The notes beneath the pieces are model-generated. The model was not told where the DNA came from and made no database searches. It worked only from the letters and a program-made list of their open reading frames with translations. The position numbers and the translations under genes are program-made. A stretch of DNA of 64,000 nucleotides, taken from Singulisphaera sp. GP187 (GTDB taxonomy: Bacteria; Planctomycetota; Planctomycetia; Isosphaerales; Isosphaeraceae). The first letter of the stretch is position 1, and each line of letters opens with the position of its first letter. The stretch spans positions 310,001-374,000 of the forward strand of contig NZ_FSRB01000001.1 in assembly GCF_900129635.1 (NCBI RefSeq), written 5' to 3'. This document shows, in pieces, positions 9,229 through 17,492 of the stretch.

Positions 9229-9932
9229 AGAATTCATCCCCCCTCCCAAGTCTTTATCCCCCCGATATGCGATTCTCCTCCACGCCGAGGTCCACCCCCT
9301 TTGGCCGTGGAGGTCGTCTTACGTACGCAGGACCCACACTGAGGCATGAGGCGCCTTGGCCTGCTCATCGAGCCTGGTTTTGCCCGCAGACCGCCCAGGT
9401 CTGGAGAGGCGGCTGAAGGCGGTCGACTCCGCCTGCAGCGGTTCTCGCTCGCCAGTGAGGCGAGCGGGGAGCGTAAGCTCCCTGTCTTTGTGAAGACGTG
9501 GTCCAACGATTTGTTCGCTCGCACGCCACCCAAGGAATCCTCGGGCTCCTAGCGTGCTCTGAGATCCGAGTTCGATGGGTCCACGCCAGTCCCCATGATT
9601 TCCGTGCGTCATCCGACGGTAAACCGCCGTAATCGCGCACGCGCGGAACCAGTCAGCCTTGGTTGCTGTGAGGGTGTTGCCCACCTGTTGCGCCTCAGAG
9701 GAGAGCGGCGGCAACGCTCGCCAAGTCTCTTCTCAAAAGGCAATGGAAGGCCGAGTTCGTCCGACACGACCACGTCTCGTGGCTGCACCAAGCCCCGGTC
9801 CTCGAGCCAAGAGTTGCCGTCAAATTGGACTCATATGCCACGTCTTTTTTATTGGTTATCGATTTTTTGAACGGAATTGGTTATCATTGGGTCTTGTGCC
9901 GCACGACTTTACGACCATTGAAAAATCTAGGC
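9229..9932. other. Long noncoding stretch after HU gene
   Basis: About 700 bp without a supported gene. It contains two adjacent perfect hairpins at 9446-9482. Short open frames on both strands lack conserved features and ribosome-binding sites. The last ~100 bases, before the small gene at 9933, are AT-rich and may carry its promoter. Confidence 0.5.
9446..9482 (+). repeat. Two adjacent hairpins (possible terminator or dispersed repeat)
   Basis: CGCTCGCC-AGTGA-GGCGAGCG (8-bp stem, 9446-9466) is followed directly by GGGAGC-GTAA-GCTCCC (6-bp stem, 9467-9482) and then TGTCTTTG. The second could terminate plus-strand transcription, though it is more than 200 bp past the HU stop codon. Confidence 0.45.
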
Positions 9933-10151
9933 ATGGCCAAAAAAATGAACCCTAAACACTATCATACGCCAATCACCGCAAATCCGCCTCGCAAACGCTG
10001 CCCGATTTGCCACCAATCCGTCTACTCGCTCGCGGGTATCCACCCGCAGTGCGCGATGCTCCAAGCCGATCCGCCCCGGCCGCGAGCCAAGAAGCCGGAC
10101 GCCACTGAGCCAGTTGCCATCGCGGTCGTTGAGACCGTTGTTGCCGACTGA
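9933..10151 (+). CDS. Small protein with possible zinc-binding Cys/His cluster
   Basis: A 72-residue protein starting MAKKMNPKHYHTPITANPPR at the ATG at 9933; an upstream in-frame start gives an implausible hydrophobic extension. The sequence contains RCPICHQS followed about ten residues later by GIHPQC, a CxxC...HxxC arrangement that could bind one zinc. The C-terminus is Pro/Ala/Val-rich. It is not recognised as a named family. It converges on clpX, with a hairpin region between them. Confidence 0.6.
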   Translation: MAKKMNPKHYHTPITANPPRKRCPICHQSVYSLAGIHPQCAMLQADPPRPRAKKPDATEPVAIAVVETVVAD

Positions 10152-10192
10152 CTGAACGGCTCGATTGAGAGAGATTCGTCATGACGTGGGCG

Positions 10193-10248
10193 GCTCAGGC
10201 CGCCGCAAGGCGGCCTGAGCTGATCCTCTTGCTCGGAGGCCGCCTTTT
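10193..10248. terminator. Overlapping hairpins between convergent genes
   Basis: GCTCAGGCCGCC (10193-10204), loop GCAA, and GGCGGCCTGAGC (10209-10220) make a perfect 12-bp stem. The right arm can alternatively pair with GGCCGCC at 10238-10244, which is followed by TTTT on the plus strand. The element probably ends transcription of the small plus-strand gene and perhaps of clpX from the other side. Confidence 0.5.
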
Positions 10249-10268
10249 GGGGGTTGGATTGATTGGCC

Positions 10269-11588
10269 TCAGGCGGCGGCGTGAGTGAACGGGCTCTCTT
10301 CCCCGCGAACCACGCGCTCATTGATGATGTAGGTATGCCCTTCGGGGTGCTCGGGCAACTCGAACATGATGTCGAGCATCATGCGCTCGAGGATTGACCG
10401 CAGGGCTCGTGCCCCCGTCCCTCGCGCTTTGGCCTGACGCGCGATCTCCCGTACGGCCTCGTCGGTGAACTCGAGCTTGGCCTTGTCGTGGTGGAAGAGG
10501 ACCTGGTACTGCTTCAGGATCGCATCCTTCGGCTCGGTCAGGATCCGCGCGAGGTCCTCGACCGAGAGCTGGTTCAGGCTGCTGATCACCGGCAACCGGC
10601 CCACCAACTCGGGGATCATGCCGAATCGTTCGAGGTCTTCGGGCGTCACCTGGACCATCAGCTCGTTGCGCTCGAATTCCGCGTCCGGGCTGGCGGCGTG
10701 GCCGAAGCCGATCATCTTGCGTCCGAGCCGCTTGCCGATGATCTCTTCCAGGCCGCCGAACGTCCCACCGCAGATGAAGAGGATGTTCGAGGTGTCCACT
10801 TGCAAGTACTGCTGCTCGGGGTGCTTACGCCCGCCCTGGGGGGGGACGTTGGCGATCGTGCCTTCGAGCAGCTTCAAGAGCGCTTGCTGGACCCCTTCAC
10901 CGGAGACGTCGCGAGTGATCGAGACGTTCTGTGAGGTTTTGCCGATCTTGTCGATTTCGTCGATATAAATAATTCCGCGCTCGGCCAGCGAGACGTCGAA
11001 CTCCGCCTCACGGACAAGCTTCAAAATGAGGTTCTCGACATCCTCGCCGACATACCCGGCTTCGGTCAGGGTGGTGGCATCGCCAATCGCGAACGGGACT
11101 TTGAGCCGACGGGCCAGGGTTTGCGCCAGGGCCGTTTTGCCGCAGCCGGTCGGGCCGATCAGGAGGACGTTGCTCTTGGCGACCTCCACGTCCTTCAACG
11201 CGGGATCGTCGATCTGCCGGGTTGAGGCCAGCAGCCGCTTGTAATGATTGACGACGGCGACCGCCAGGGTCTTCTTGACCCGATCCTGGCCGATGATATA
11301 CGTGTCGAGGTGGGCCACGAGCTCGCGGGGGGTGGGTAGCTCCCCGTCAAGGGCATGCTTTTGCTCGTGCTTGGAGAAGATCGAGTCGCAGGCCGTGACG
11401 CATTGACCGCAGACGTGCGACGGCATGCTCCGGATCCCGGTCGAGACCAGGGCATTCCCTTCAACCATGGGACCGACTTCGGTCGTCGCCCGGCCGCAGA
11501 AGTCGCAAAATGTCGGCGGAGCCCCTTCTTGTCCCTGTCCTCGACCGAATCCCTGTCCTTGGTCCTGGCCGCCATTCTCTTGCGTCAT
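10269..11588 (-). CDS. clpX: ATP-dependent Clp protease ATP-binding subunit ClpX
   Basis: The 439-residue protein has the full ClpX layout: an N-terminal zinc-binding domain with Cys28, Cys31, Cys60 and Cys63 (CDFC...CGQC), the AAA+ Walker A motif GPTGCGKT at ~145-152, Walker [10 protein letters not shown], the IGF loop within GRKMIGFGH that docks on ClpP, and the C-terminal sensor-2 region with [12 protein letters not shown]. It unfolds tagged proteins and feeds them into ClpP in the cytoplasm. Length is near the family norm; a Gln/Gly-rich leader (residues 3-22) precedes the zinc domain. No clpP or tig gene adjoins it here. Confidence 0.97.
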   Translation of the reverse strand: MTQENGGQDQGQGFGRGQGQEGAPPTFCDFCGRATTEVGPMVEGNALVSTGIRSMPSHVCGQCVTACDSIFSKHEQKHALDGELPTPRELVAHLDTYIIGQDRVKKTLAVAVVNHYKRLLASTRQIDDPALKDVEVAKSNVLLIGPTGCGKTALAQTLARRLKVPFAIGDATTLTEAGYVGEDVENLILKLVREAEFDVSLAERGIIYIDEIDKIGKTSQNVSITRDVSGEGVQQALLKLLEGTIANVPPQGGRKHPEQQYLQVDTSNILFICGGTFGGLEEIIGKRLGRKMIGFGHAASPDAEFERNELMVQVTPEDLERFGMIPELVGRLPVISSLNQLSVEDLARILTEPKDAILKQYQVLFHHDKAKLEFTDEAVREIARQAKARGTGARALRSILERMMLDIMFELPEHPEGHTYIINERVVRGEESPFTHAAA

Positions 11589-11797
11589 GGTTCCCTTCCA
11601 GCGAAGCCGCGAGGCCGGTCATGAAGTCCCCGCCCGTCGCAGAGGAATTCCGATTCTGTCTGCTACCAAGGATAAACCGGCGAGCCTGGAAATCCCAGAC
11701 GTCCTCCTGAGGAAAAGACCGGAAGGCGCCCGGCCGTTCGCTTTGGGGACTGACGGCCGGCACGGCTTTGGCCCCTCCCTCTTTTCATTTTTCTTTC

Positions 11798-12289
11798 TCA
11801 GACTCGAGCCATCGCCTGCCGCCTCGCCTCGACGACGAGCCGCCGATCCGACGCCGCCAGGTCAGCCCAGCGCTGCTGACGCAGCTCCGAGAGCGACGTT
11901 CCGGCACTCGGTCGGCGGCCGTTCCGCTCGCCTTCCTCGCGGACGGCTCGCAAATTCTCGGCGACCTGCTCGGGCGAGAGCGCGGCCCGCGTCGAAGCGT
12001 CGGCCGCTTCGTCACGAGGCCCCCCCGCGCGTCGGCGATTGCGGCTCGGGACGGCCCCCGACGGTCTTCTCCCCACCTTGCCCGGCTCAAATCCGAGGGC
12101 GAGCGCCCGCTGATGGCGAATCTCCCTCGCGCGGCAGGTGGCGCATAGCATACCGGCTCGCCCGAATCGCTCGCCTCGATAACGCACATACTGCGGACCG
12201 TCGCTCCGTTTCGATCCTTCGGTCGTTCCGCAGCAGACGCAGGGGGCGGCAGTTGGGGTCACCGGGTTTGGGATGATCGCGGTCGGCAT
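11798..12289 (-). CDS. Hypothetical protein with CxxC zinc-ribbon-like N-terminus
   Basis: 163 residues from the ATG at 12289, with GGAGGG upstream. Two Cys pairs (CVCC around residue 17 and CATC around residue 50) flank a YVRYRGERFGRAGM segment, which suggests a small zinc-binding module of ~55 residues. The rest is Arg/Ala-rich and probably helical (LSPEQVAENLRAVREEGERN, then RQQRWADLAASDRRLVVEAR). No named family is recognised. It points the same way as the next small gene (12389-12679), so the two may be co-transcribed. A nucleic-acid-associated role would fit the basic composition but is only inference. Confidence 0.6.
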   Translation of the reverse strand: MPTAIIPNPVTPTAAPCVCCGTTEGSKRSDGPQYVRYRGERFGRAGMLCATCRAREIRHQRALALGFEPGKVGRRPSGAVPSRNRRRAGGPRDEAADASTRAALSPEQVAENLRAVREEGERNGRRPSAGTSLSELRQQRWADLAASDRRLVVEARRQAMARV

Positions 12290-12388
12290 GAAACAGTCCC
12301 TCCGAGGCTGGTGGCTTTACTTCAACGGTCGGTTGTGCGTGCGAGGTGTCAGACGTTTGGATGCTCCCATTCCGTTCGGAAGTCAGCT

Positions 12389-12679
12389 TCATGACGCCGA
12401 GAACAACCTCCCCGTGACGAGGCGGCGGGTCCCCATTCTCCAGTGGATGCCCCCCTCCGAGTCGGCCGCGACGCCGCGTCCGTCACGGAAGGTCAGGCGG
12501 TGCCCGGGCGTGAACTCGTGGAGCGCCCGGAAGAGGTCGCGTTGCGCGACCAGATGACCGTGGCGGGCCGCCACGGCACTGGCGGAATCCCGATCCGGGG
12601 CCAGGGCCCGCACCTGCTCCAGCGTGTTGTGATGGGCGGCGAACATCGCACGGAGAATCATCGCTTCAAGACTCGGCAT
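12389..12679 (-). CDS. Small hypothetical protein
   Basis: 96 residues starting MPSLEAMILRAMFAAHHNTL. The ATG at 12679 has AGGAGAG about 8 bases upstream, better than the longer in-frame start. The first half is helical (LEQVRALAPDRDSASAVAAR, LVAQRDLFRALHEF). The second half, TPGHRLTFRDGRGVAADSEG and IHWRMGTRRLV, looks like a small beta structure. Not recognised as a family. It lies upstream of the zinc-ribbon-like gene on the same strand and is divergent from the gene at 12920. Confidence 0.55.
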   Translation of the reverse strand: MPSLEAMILRAMFAAHHNTLEQVRALAPDRDSASAVAARHGHLVAQRDLFRALHEFTPGHRLTFRDGRGVAADSEGGIHWRMGTRRLVTGRLFSAS

Positions 12680-12779
12680 GACGCGCTCTCCTCTTGTTCC
12701 CGACACTTCAACCGCTCCCTGATCCGGAGCAGATCCATGGGACGCATGAAGCCCGAGACGACTCCGCTCGATTTGAAGG

Positions 12780-12912
12780 AATTGTTGCAATTGTTTCTGA
12801 AGGTATCCTAGTCGCGATTCGGGCGGTGTCAAGCGGTTTATTTAACGGAATTGTGGGAATGATTGCAGGGGCCGGGCGGGCTCTGGACCTCGCGTGGCGG
12901 AATTGCAACAAT
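12780..12912. promoter_or_regulatory. Inverted repeat pair in a divergent intergenic region
   Basis: AATTGTTGCAATTG (12780-12793) and its reverse complement AATTGCAACAAT (12901-12912) lie about 107 bp apart between the divergent genes at 12679 and 12920. Each half is itself nearly palindromic, as expected for a dimeric repressor site. The right copy ends eight bases before the start codon at 12920, where it could block translation or transcription. Operator function is inference. Confidence 0.3.
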
Positions 12913-12919
12913 AGCGTCA

Positions 12920-13429
12920 ATGGCGAAAGATCATGGTCTCAAAATTTACTTTCGAACGACGCCGAAGTTGCGGGGGTTTTATAACCGCCTGACGGGGGCG
13001 CTTCGCGCCACGGACGCGCTCTCGTCGAAGAAGGGATATACGTCCAACGACGCGATCATCAACGCGCTCCTGCTTTGGGCCGCGGATCGAGACCCCGATG
13101 ACCTGGCGGAGGATCTTGGTCCTCATCTCACGCATTTCGAGGACGTTTGGGACGAGGTTTTAGCCTCCCAGACGACGTCTGAGCCGCCCGGGACCGAGCC
13201 TGAGTCGGAGGCCGAACCCAGGCTCGGCGCCTCGTCTGGGGCGAGTGAGGATCAGCCATGGGTGACCGGAGGCATTCGCCAACGAACCGATGGCGACAAT
13301 GCCCAGATCACCCGTAAGAATCGTCAGTCACGCGAGGGCACGAGCCGCAAGCCGAACCAGGTCCAGGGCAACTCGGAGCCGGTGAAGGGGAAAGGTAAAG
13401 GGGGCGGCAAGGGGAAGGCGTCCCCTTGA
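12920..13429 (+). CDS. Hypothetical protein with basic low-complexity tail
   Basis: 169 residues from the ATG at 12920, which lacks a clear Shine-Dalgarno sequence. Residues ~1-75 (LKIYFRTTPKLRGFYNRLTG, KGYTSNDAIINALLLWAADR, DPDDLAEDLGPHLTHFEDVW) look like a folded helical domain, possibly a small DNA-binding or toxin/antitoxin-like fold, but no family is recognised. Residues after ~90 are disordered, first acidic (EPPGTEPESEAEP) and then very Lys/Gly-rich at the end (KGKGKGGGKGKASP). It is divergently transcribed from the gene at 12389-12679 across an inverted-repeat pair, and convergent with the next gene. Confidence 0.6.
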   Translation: MAKDHGLKIYFRTTPKLRGFYNRLTGALRATDALSSKKGYTSNDAIINALLLWAADRDPDDLAEDLGPHLTHFEDVWDEVLASQTTSEPPGTEPESEAEPRLGASSGASEDQPWVTGGIRQRTDGDNAQITRKNRQSREGTSRKPNQVQGNSEPVKGKGKGGGKGKASP

Positions 13430-13456
13430 CGGTGGGTTTGTCGCTCGAATCGTGGG

Positions 13457-13738
13457 TTACTCCAGCCCGACCGCCATGACAAACGGGCCGATCGCGAACG
13501 CCTCCAGCTTTTTGGTCTCGTGCTCGGCCGCCCATCGGACCCAGCGGTTGCGCGTTCCCCAGATCAACTCGATGACGACGATCTCGTCGGTCAATCGATT
13601 CCGCTTCACCACCTCGACCCGGAACCAGAGCGGGATGCGGCACCGGACTCGAACCTTGTCGAGCGGAGCAGGCGCAGGGGAAGGCGAGGAAGCAGGGGGC
13701 GGTGGCGGTGGAGGTGGGGTGAGCGTGACGATCATCAT
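13457..13738 (-). CDS. Small hypothetical protein with poly-proline leader
   Basis: 93 residues from the ATG at 13738. After MMIVTLT comes a run of eight prolines and a Pro/Ser/Ala linker (to ~residue 26), then a compact hydrophobic domain: VRVRCRIPLWFRVEVVKRNR, IVVIELIWGTRNRWVRWAAE, HETKKLEAFAIGPFVMAVGL. The alternation of hydrophobic residues suggests a small beta-rich fold. No family is recognised. Its 3' end faces the plus-strand gene ending at 13429, 27 bp away. Confidence 0.5.
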   Translation of the reverse strand: MMIVTLTPPPPPPPPASSPSPAPAPLDKVRVRCRIPLWFRVEVVKRNRLTDEIVVIELIWGTRNRWVRWAAEHETKKLEAFAIGPFVMAVGLE

Positions 13739-14244
13739 GGGCTCCGACGCCGACGCATGGACAGGATCGAATCTCTAAAATCGGTCTCCGCTCGCTTGAG
13801 CGCTGATGTTGATCTCTGAGGCATCCCTGGCCTCCTGAAACCTCCCCTCCCTCTGACCCTGAATCCGATCGCCGCGGGCCGAGACTCCCTTTCGCGAGCT
13901 TCATTCGGCCTCCCCCTTTCCTGGGCTCTGACATGCCACCTCAGATCGGCTTAATTGAGGAGAATAGTGTTAGTGCGTACACTGACTATGAGGGATTTCA
14001 TGCGACTTGTCAATTGAGCTGTTTGGGAAAATTCGCTGGGGCTCTCAGGCCTCGGATTACAAGATATTGAAAAGTGCTTGATTGTTGGGGTAATGCGAAG
14101 TTTCACGAAGATTTCACTGTCAACCCACGGGGGTTTTCGAGTAAGACTCGACCTGCAAAAGTGACGTTGCTGGTCTGATCCCCGCCCCATCTTGGGGCGG
14201 AGATCGGGGGCGACGAGGACGATCTTGGCTGGGAGGAACCGCGG
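13739..14244. other. Intergenic region upstream of the PHP-domain gene
   Basis: About 500 bp without a supported gene. Bases ~13950-14110 are clearly more AT-rich than the surroundings and may contain promoters for the gene starting at 14245. That gene has GGGAGG eight bases before its ATG. No repeat or RNA gene was recognised. Confidence 0.5.
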
Positions 14245-16788
14245 ATGACTGCCGTGCTGTGTCGAAGACTGCTTGCGCCTCTTTTCCTGGCGACCCTCGC
14301 CCTACCGGCGCGGGGGGCGGATCTGATCGCCCTTTCGCCACAGACCATCGAGCGGTTTCTTCCCCAGGGCAAGGAGGTCGATGGGATCTACGGCGACTTC
14401 GTGCTGGCCAACGACCAGCTCGTTGCAGTGGTCGCGCACCCCAAGCGAGGCCGGAACGCCAACATGGGCGTTCGCGAAGTCGGGGGCGCGCTCATCGACC
14501 TGACGCGCCGCGAGCGCCAGAGCGATCAGCTCTCGGCCTTTTATCCGGGGGCGCAACTTCGCGACCTCAGGTTCGCCGGGATCGAGGTGGAAGCCCCGAC
14601 AATGTACGAGGCGGCCGAGCTCGATCGGGTCTTCGTCCAGGCGCGTCGCGTCACGCTCAAACTGGTCGCGACGCCCAAGGAGAAGGAACCCGACGTCGAG
14701 GTTGCCTACACTCTCGAGGACGGCTGGCCCTCCGTGTTGGTGACCACCACCTTCTCGAACCGGGGGACCAAGCCGATCGATGTCGACTTGCTCGACGCGA
14801 TCCGCGCCGATCACTCGTTCGAGTCGAGCCCCGAGGCCCCGACCCCCTTGTTTTGGGCGTACGACAAGCATTTCGGCCAGGCCTACGGGGTCGTCGCCGA
14901 GGGCCGTGAAGTGCTCGCCGCCAATGCCAGACGCCTGCTTCTGCGCTATCGCGACGACGACGGTAAGGCGGCCGTCCGGATCGCCCCGGGCGCGAGCTAC
15001 CGGTTCGCCCGTCGGCTCATCCCGGGTGCAAACCTGTTCGACGTCCGCCGGGTCGCCGACGGCCTGGCCGGCAAGAAGGATCGTCCCGTTCGCCTCACGG
15101 TGAAAGACGAAGGCGGTCGCCCCGTGTCCGAGGCCGATGTCGTGCTCGCGCTGAGCGGGAAGCCGTACGCCTGGGGCCGGACCGACGACGCGGGACAGGT
15201 GCGGCTCACCGCAAGTGACGCGGCGGGCGAATTGACGGTCTCGGCGCTCGGGCACGACGCAAAAAAGGTCACGCTCCCTCCGGATGCCCCGGAGTCGCTC
15301 ACGGTCGAGTTGCCCGTGGCCGCGACGGTCGTGGCCCGGATTACCGACGCTGACGGTCAACCGACTCCTTGCAAGGTTCAGTTCATCGGCCGCGACGGCA
15401 CGAAGAGTCCTGACTTCGGCCCGGACAGCGGCGAGCACGCGGTCAAGAACGCGTACTACAGCCACGACGGCCGCTTCCGCCGTGACCTCGAGCCCGGTTC
15501 GTATGACGTGATCGTCAGTTATGGACCCGAGCACGACGCCGTTTTCACCAAGTTGGATCTGAAACGCGGTCAGGAGTCACTCCTCGAGGCGAAACTGGTC
15601 CGTTCCGTGAAGACCGACGGCTGGATCAGCGCCGATTTTCACAGCCATTCCAGCCCCTCCGGCGACAACACGGCCAGCCAGCTCGGCCGCGTGCTCAACC
15701 TCCTCTGCGAACAAATCGATTTCGCCCCTTGCACCGAGCACAATCGGCTCTCGACCTATGACCCCCACCTCAAGCACCTTGGCGCTGAGCGGCGGATGGC
15801 CACGTGCGTCGGGATGGAGCTGACCAACGTTCCGCTCCCTTTGAACCATCAAAATGCCTTCCCGCTGGTGCTTCGGCCCCACACCCAGGACAACGGTGCA
15901 CCGACGACCGACAATGACCCCGAAATCCAGATCGAGCGGCTGGCTCTCTGGGACGGCGCCAGCGACAAGCTCGTGCAGGTCAACCACCCCGACATCGGCT
16001 GGATGTTCCACGACCGTAACGGCGACGGGACGCCCGACACCGGCTTCGCGGGCATGCGTGGGAAAATGGATGTCGTCGAGGTCCACCCGCTCCATACGAT
16101 CTTCGCCAAGCCGACGACCCAGGCCCGCGGGCTGACCCACAACAATACGGTCGTCAACTGGCTCCAACTGCTGAACCAAGGTCTCCGCATTCCGGGTGTG
16201 GTCAACACCGACGCGCACTACAACTTTCACGGGTCGGGCTTCCTGAGAAACTACTTGCGGAGCCCGACCGACGACCCGGCCGAGATCCAGACGCTCGACA
16301 TCGTCCATACCGCCGAGCGTGGTAACATGGTCATGACGAGCGGCCCGTTCCTCGAGGTCGAACTTCGCGCGGAGGGAAGCTCGGGGGCGGCCGCGATCCC
16401 CGGCAACGACCTCTCCGCCCCCGGCGGCGCGGCGCTGCTGAAGGTCCGGGTCCAGTGCCCGAACTGGTTTGACGTCGACCGCGTTCAGGTCTTTCTCAAT
16501 GGCCAGCCGGCCGAAACGTTGAACTTCACGCGGGAGTCGGCACCCGCTCGATTCTCCGACGGTGTCCTGAAATTCGATCAGGAGATCCCGCTCCGGCTCG
16601 AACGCGACACCCACGTCGTCGTCGTTGCCATCGGCGAGCGATCGGCGCTGGGACCGGTCATGGGGCCGGACCACGCCAAGGACAAGCCCGTGGCGGTCTC
16701 GAACCCGATCTACGTGGACGTCGACGGCGGCGATTTCAAGCCCAATGGCGATCTCCTGGGCGGCTTGCCCGTCAAGGGCGGTCGCTGA
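14245..16788 (+). CDS. Exported PHP-domain (CehA/McbA-like) metal-dependent phosphoesterase-like protein
   Basis: 847 residues. Residues 1-24 form a Sec-type signal peptide (RRLLAPLFLATLALPARGA). The middle (~280-430) contains two carboxypeptidase-regulatory-like beta modules (VSEADVVLALSGKPYAWGRT). The C-terminal half is a PHP domain: DFHSHSS at 464-470 gives the metal-binding HxH, EHN at 498-500 supplies further ligands, and NTDAHYNFHGSG lies near residue 655. PHP enzymes hydrolyse phosphate esters using two or three metals; CehA/McbA relatives are exported hydrolases, so the substrate here is unknown. The GGGAGG site supports the start. It stands alone, followed by a terminator hairpin. 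Confidence 0.82.
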   Translation: MTAVLCRRLLAPLFLATLALPARGADLIALSPQTIERFLPQGKEVDGIYGDFVLANDQLVAVVAHPKRGRNANMGVREVGGALIDLTRRERQSDQLSAFYPGAQLRDLRFAGIEVEAPTMYEAAELDRVFVQARRVTLKLVATPKEKEPDVEVAYTLEDGWPSVLVTTTFSNRGTKPIDVDLLDAIRADHSFESSPEAPTPLFWAYDKHFGQAYGVVAEGREVLAANARRLLLRYRDDDGKAAVRIAPGASYRFARRLIPGANLFDVRRVADGLAGKKDRPVRLTVKDEGGRPVSEADVVLALSGKPYAWGRTDDAGQVRLTASDAAGELTVSALGHDAKKVTLPPDAPESLTVELPVAATVVARITDADGQPTPCKVQFIGRDGTKSPDFGPDSGEHAVKNAYYSHDGRFRRDLEPGSYDVIVSYGPEHDAVFTKLDLKRGQESLLEAKLVRSVKTDGWISADFHSHSSPSGDNTASQLGRVLNLLCEQIDFAPCTEHNRLSTYDPHLKHLGAERRMATCVGMELTNVPLPLNHQNAFPLVLRPHTQDNGAPTTDNDPEIQIERLALWDGASDKLVQVNHPDIGWMFHDRNGDGTPDTGFAGMRGKMDVVEVHPLHTIFAKPTTQARGLTHNNTVVNWLQLLNQGLRIPGVVNTDAHYNFHGSGFLRNYLRSPTDDPAEIQTLDIVHTAERGNMVMTSGPFLEVELRAEGSSGAAAIPGNDLSAPGGAALLKVRVQCPNWFDVDRVQVFLNGQPAETLNFTRESAPARFSDGVLKFDQEIPLRLERDTHVVVVAIGERSALGPVMGPDHAKDKPVAVSNPIYVDVDGGDFKPNGDLLGGLPVKGGR

Positions 16789-16817
16789 GCGCCGATGTTC
16801 CCCTCATGACATGACCG

Positions 16818-16843
16818 GCCAGGCCGATTCCGTTCGGCCTGGC
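16818..16843 (+). terminator. Terminator hairpin after the PHP-domain gene
   Basis: GCCAGGCCGA, a six-base loop and TCGGCCTGGC form a perfect 10-bp stem 29 bases after the stop codon, followed by a T/G-rich stretch (TTGGTCTTGGTGG). Confidence 0.6.
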
Positions 16844-16909
16844 TTGGTCTTGGTGGTTACGGCTCTTTCCGAGAGTGTCGCCACGTGACCGAGGGCTCTT
16901 GCCGTCCGC

Positions 16910-16989
16910 GACGCTCTGGGTCGTCTTCCCCGGCGGGTGGGGCCGCGGAGCGGCCAAGACGGCATTCCCACGCAGAGCATGGAAACGAG
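16910..16989. repeat. Two-module dispersed repeat, copy 1
   Basis: The 306-bp gap 16789-17094 holds this element. Module 2 (16958-16989) reads GGCATTCCCACGCAGAGC... and matches 39823-39854. Module 1 (16910-16948, GACGCTCTGGGTCGTCTTCC...) matches 39785-39819, but as its reverse complement. The same two units are therefore present with opposite relative orientation. The GGCATTCCCACGCAGAGCGT motif is a familiar intergenic repeat type in planctomycete genomes. Confidence 0.7.
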
Positions 16990-17094
16990 TTTCTCCCGCG
17001 AATTTCGGCCTCCGGGGTAGACAGACGGCTCGGTTACCTTGTGACAGACTCCTCTTTCTTTATGTTTTTTTTCAGCGAAAGGACGCAAGAAACC

Positions 17095-17403
17095 ATGGCG
17101 ACTGGAAACGATCGGCGCAACTTTTTGAACGCGTTGGGAGCCGGGGCCTCGGGCGTCCTTCTCGCGTCCGCCGCGGGAGCAACGAACGCGGCCGACGAAC
17201 TTGGGAACGGCAAAGTCTTCAAGGGAACCTCGAAGCAAGGCGACATCAAGGAAGCGCTCGACACCGCGATCCAGGCTGCGATGGCCTCCGCCCGCGGCAA
17301 CGACCGGCAGGTCAGGTGGACATTCAAGAGCCTGTCAGGAGTCAACGGCGGCATCATCGGAGCGCACGAAGTCACAGTCACCATTGAGGCGGTGATTGTT
17401 TAA
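17095..17403 (+). CDS. Small Tat-exported protein, possibly dodecin-like
   Basis: 102 residues. The ATG at 17095 is preferred because it begins a Tat signal (NDRRNFLNALGAGASGVLLA) and AAAGGA lies about ten bases upstream. The predicted mature part is only ~65 residues: KVFKGTSKQGDIKEALDTAI (strand then helix), QAAMASARGNDRQVRWTFKS, and GAHEVTVTIEAVIV as the final strand. This beta-alpha-beta-beta order and the R-W before the second strand resemble dodecins, cytoplasmic flavin-storage proteins, but the match is by eye and export would be unusual. No operon partner; it converges on the pyruvyl transferase-like gene. Confidence 0.65.
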   Translation: MATGNDRRNFLNALGAGASGVLLASAAGATNAADELGNGKVFKGTSKQGDIKEALDTAIQAAMASARGNDRQVRWTFKSLSGVNGGIIGAHEVTVTIEAVIV

Positions 17404-17442
17404 GCGGCCAGTGCCTTCCTGAATTCAAGGTGATCGGAGCTA

Positions 17443-17474
17443 CCCCCCTGAAACGGCATGCGTTTCCAGGGGGG
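17443..17474. terminator. Bidirectional terminator between convergent genes
   Basis: CCCCCCTGAAACG pairs with CGTTTCCAGGGGGG across a five-base loop, with one bulged base. It lies in the 89-bp gap between two convergent stop codons, so it can serve both genes. Confidence 0.6.
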
Positions 17475-17492
17475 GCTGACTCCAGACTCGGC

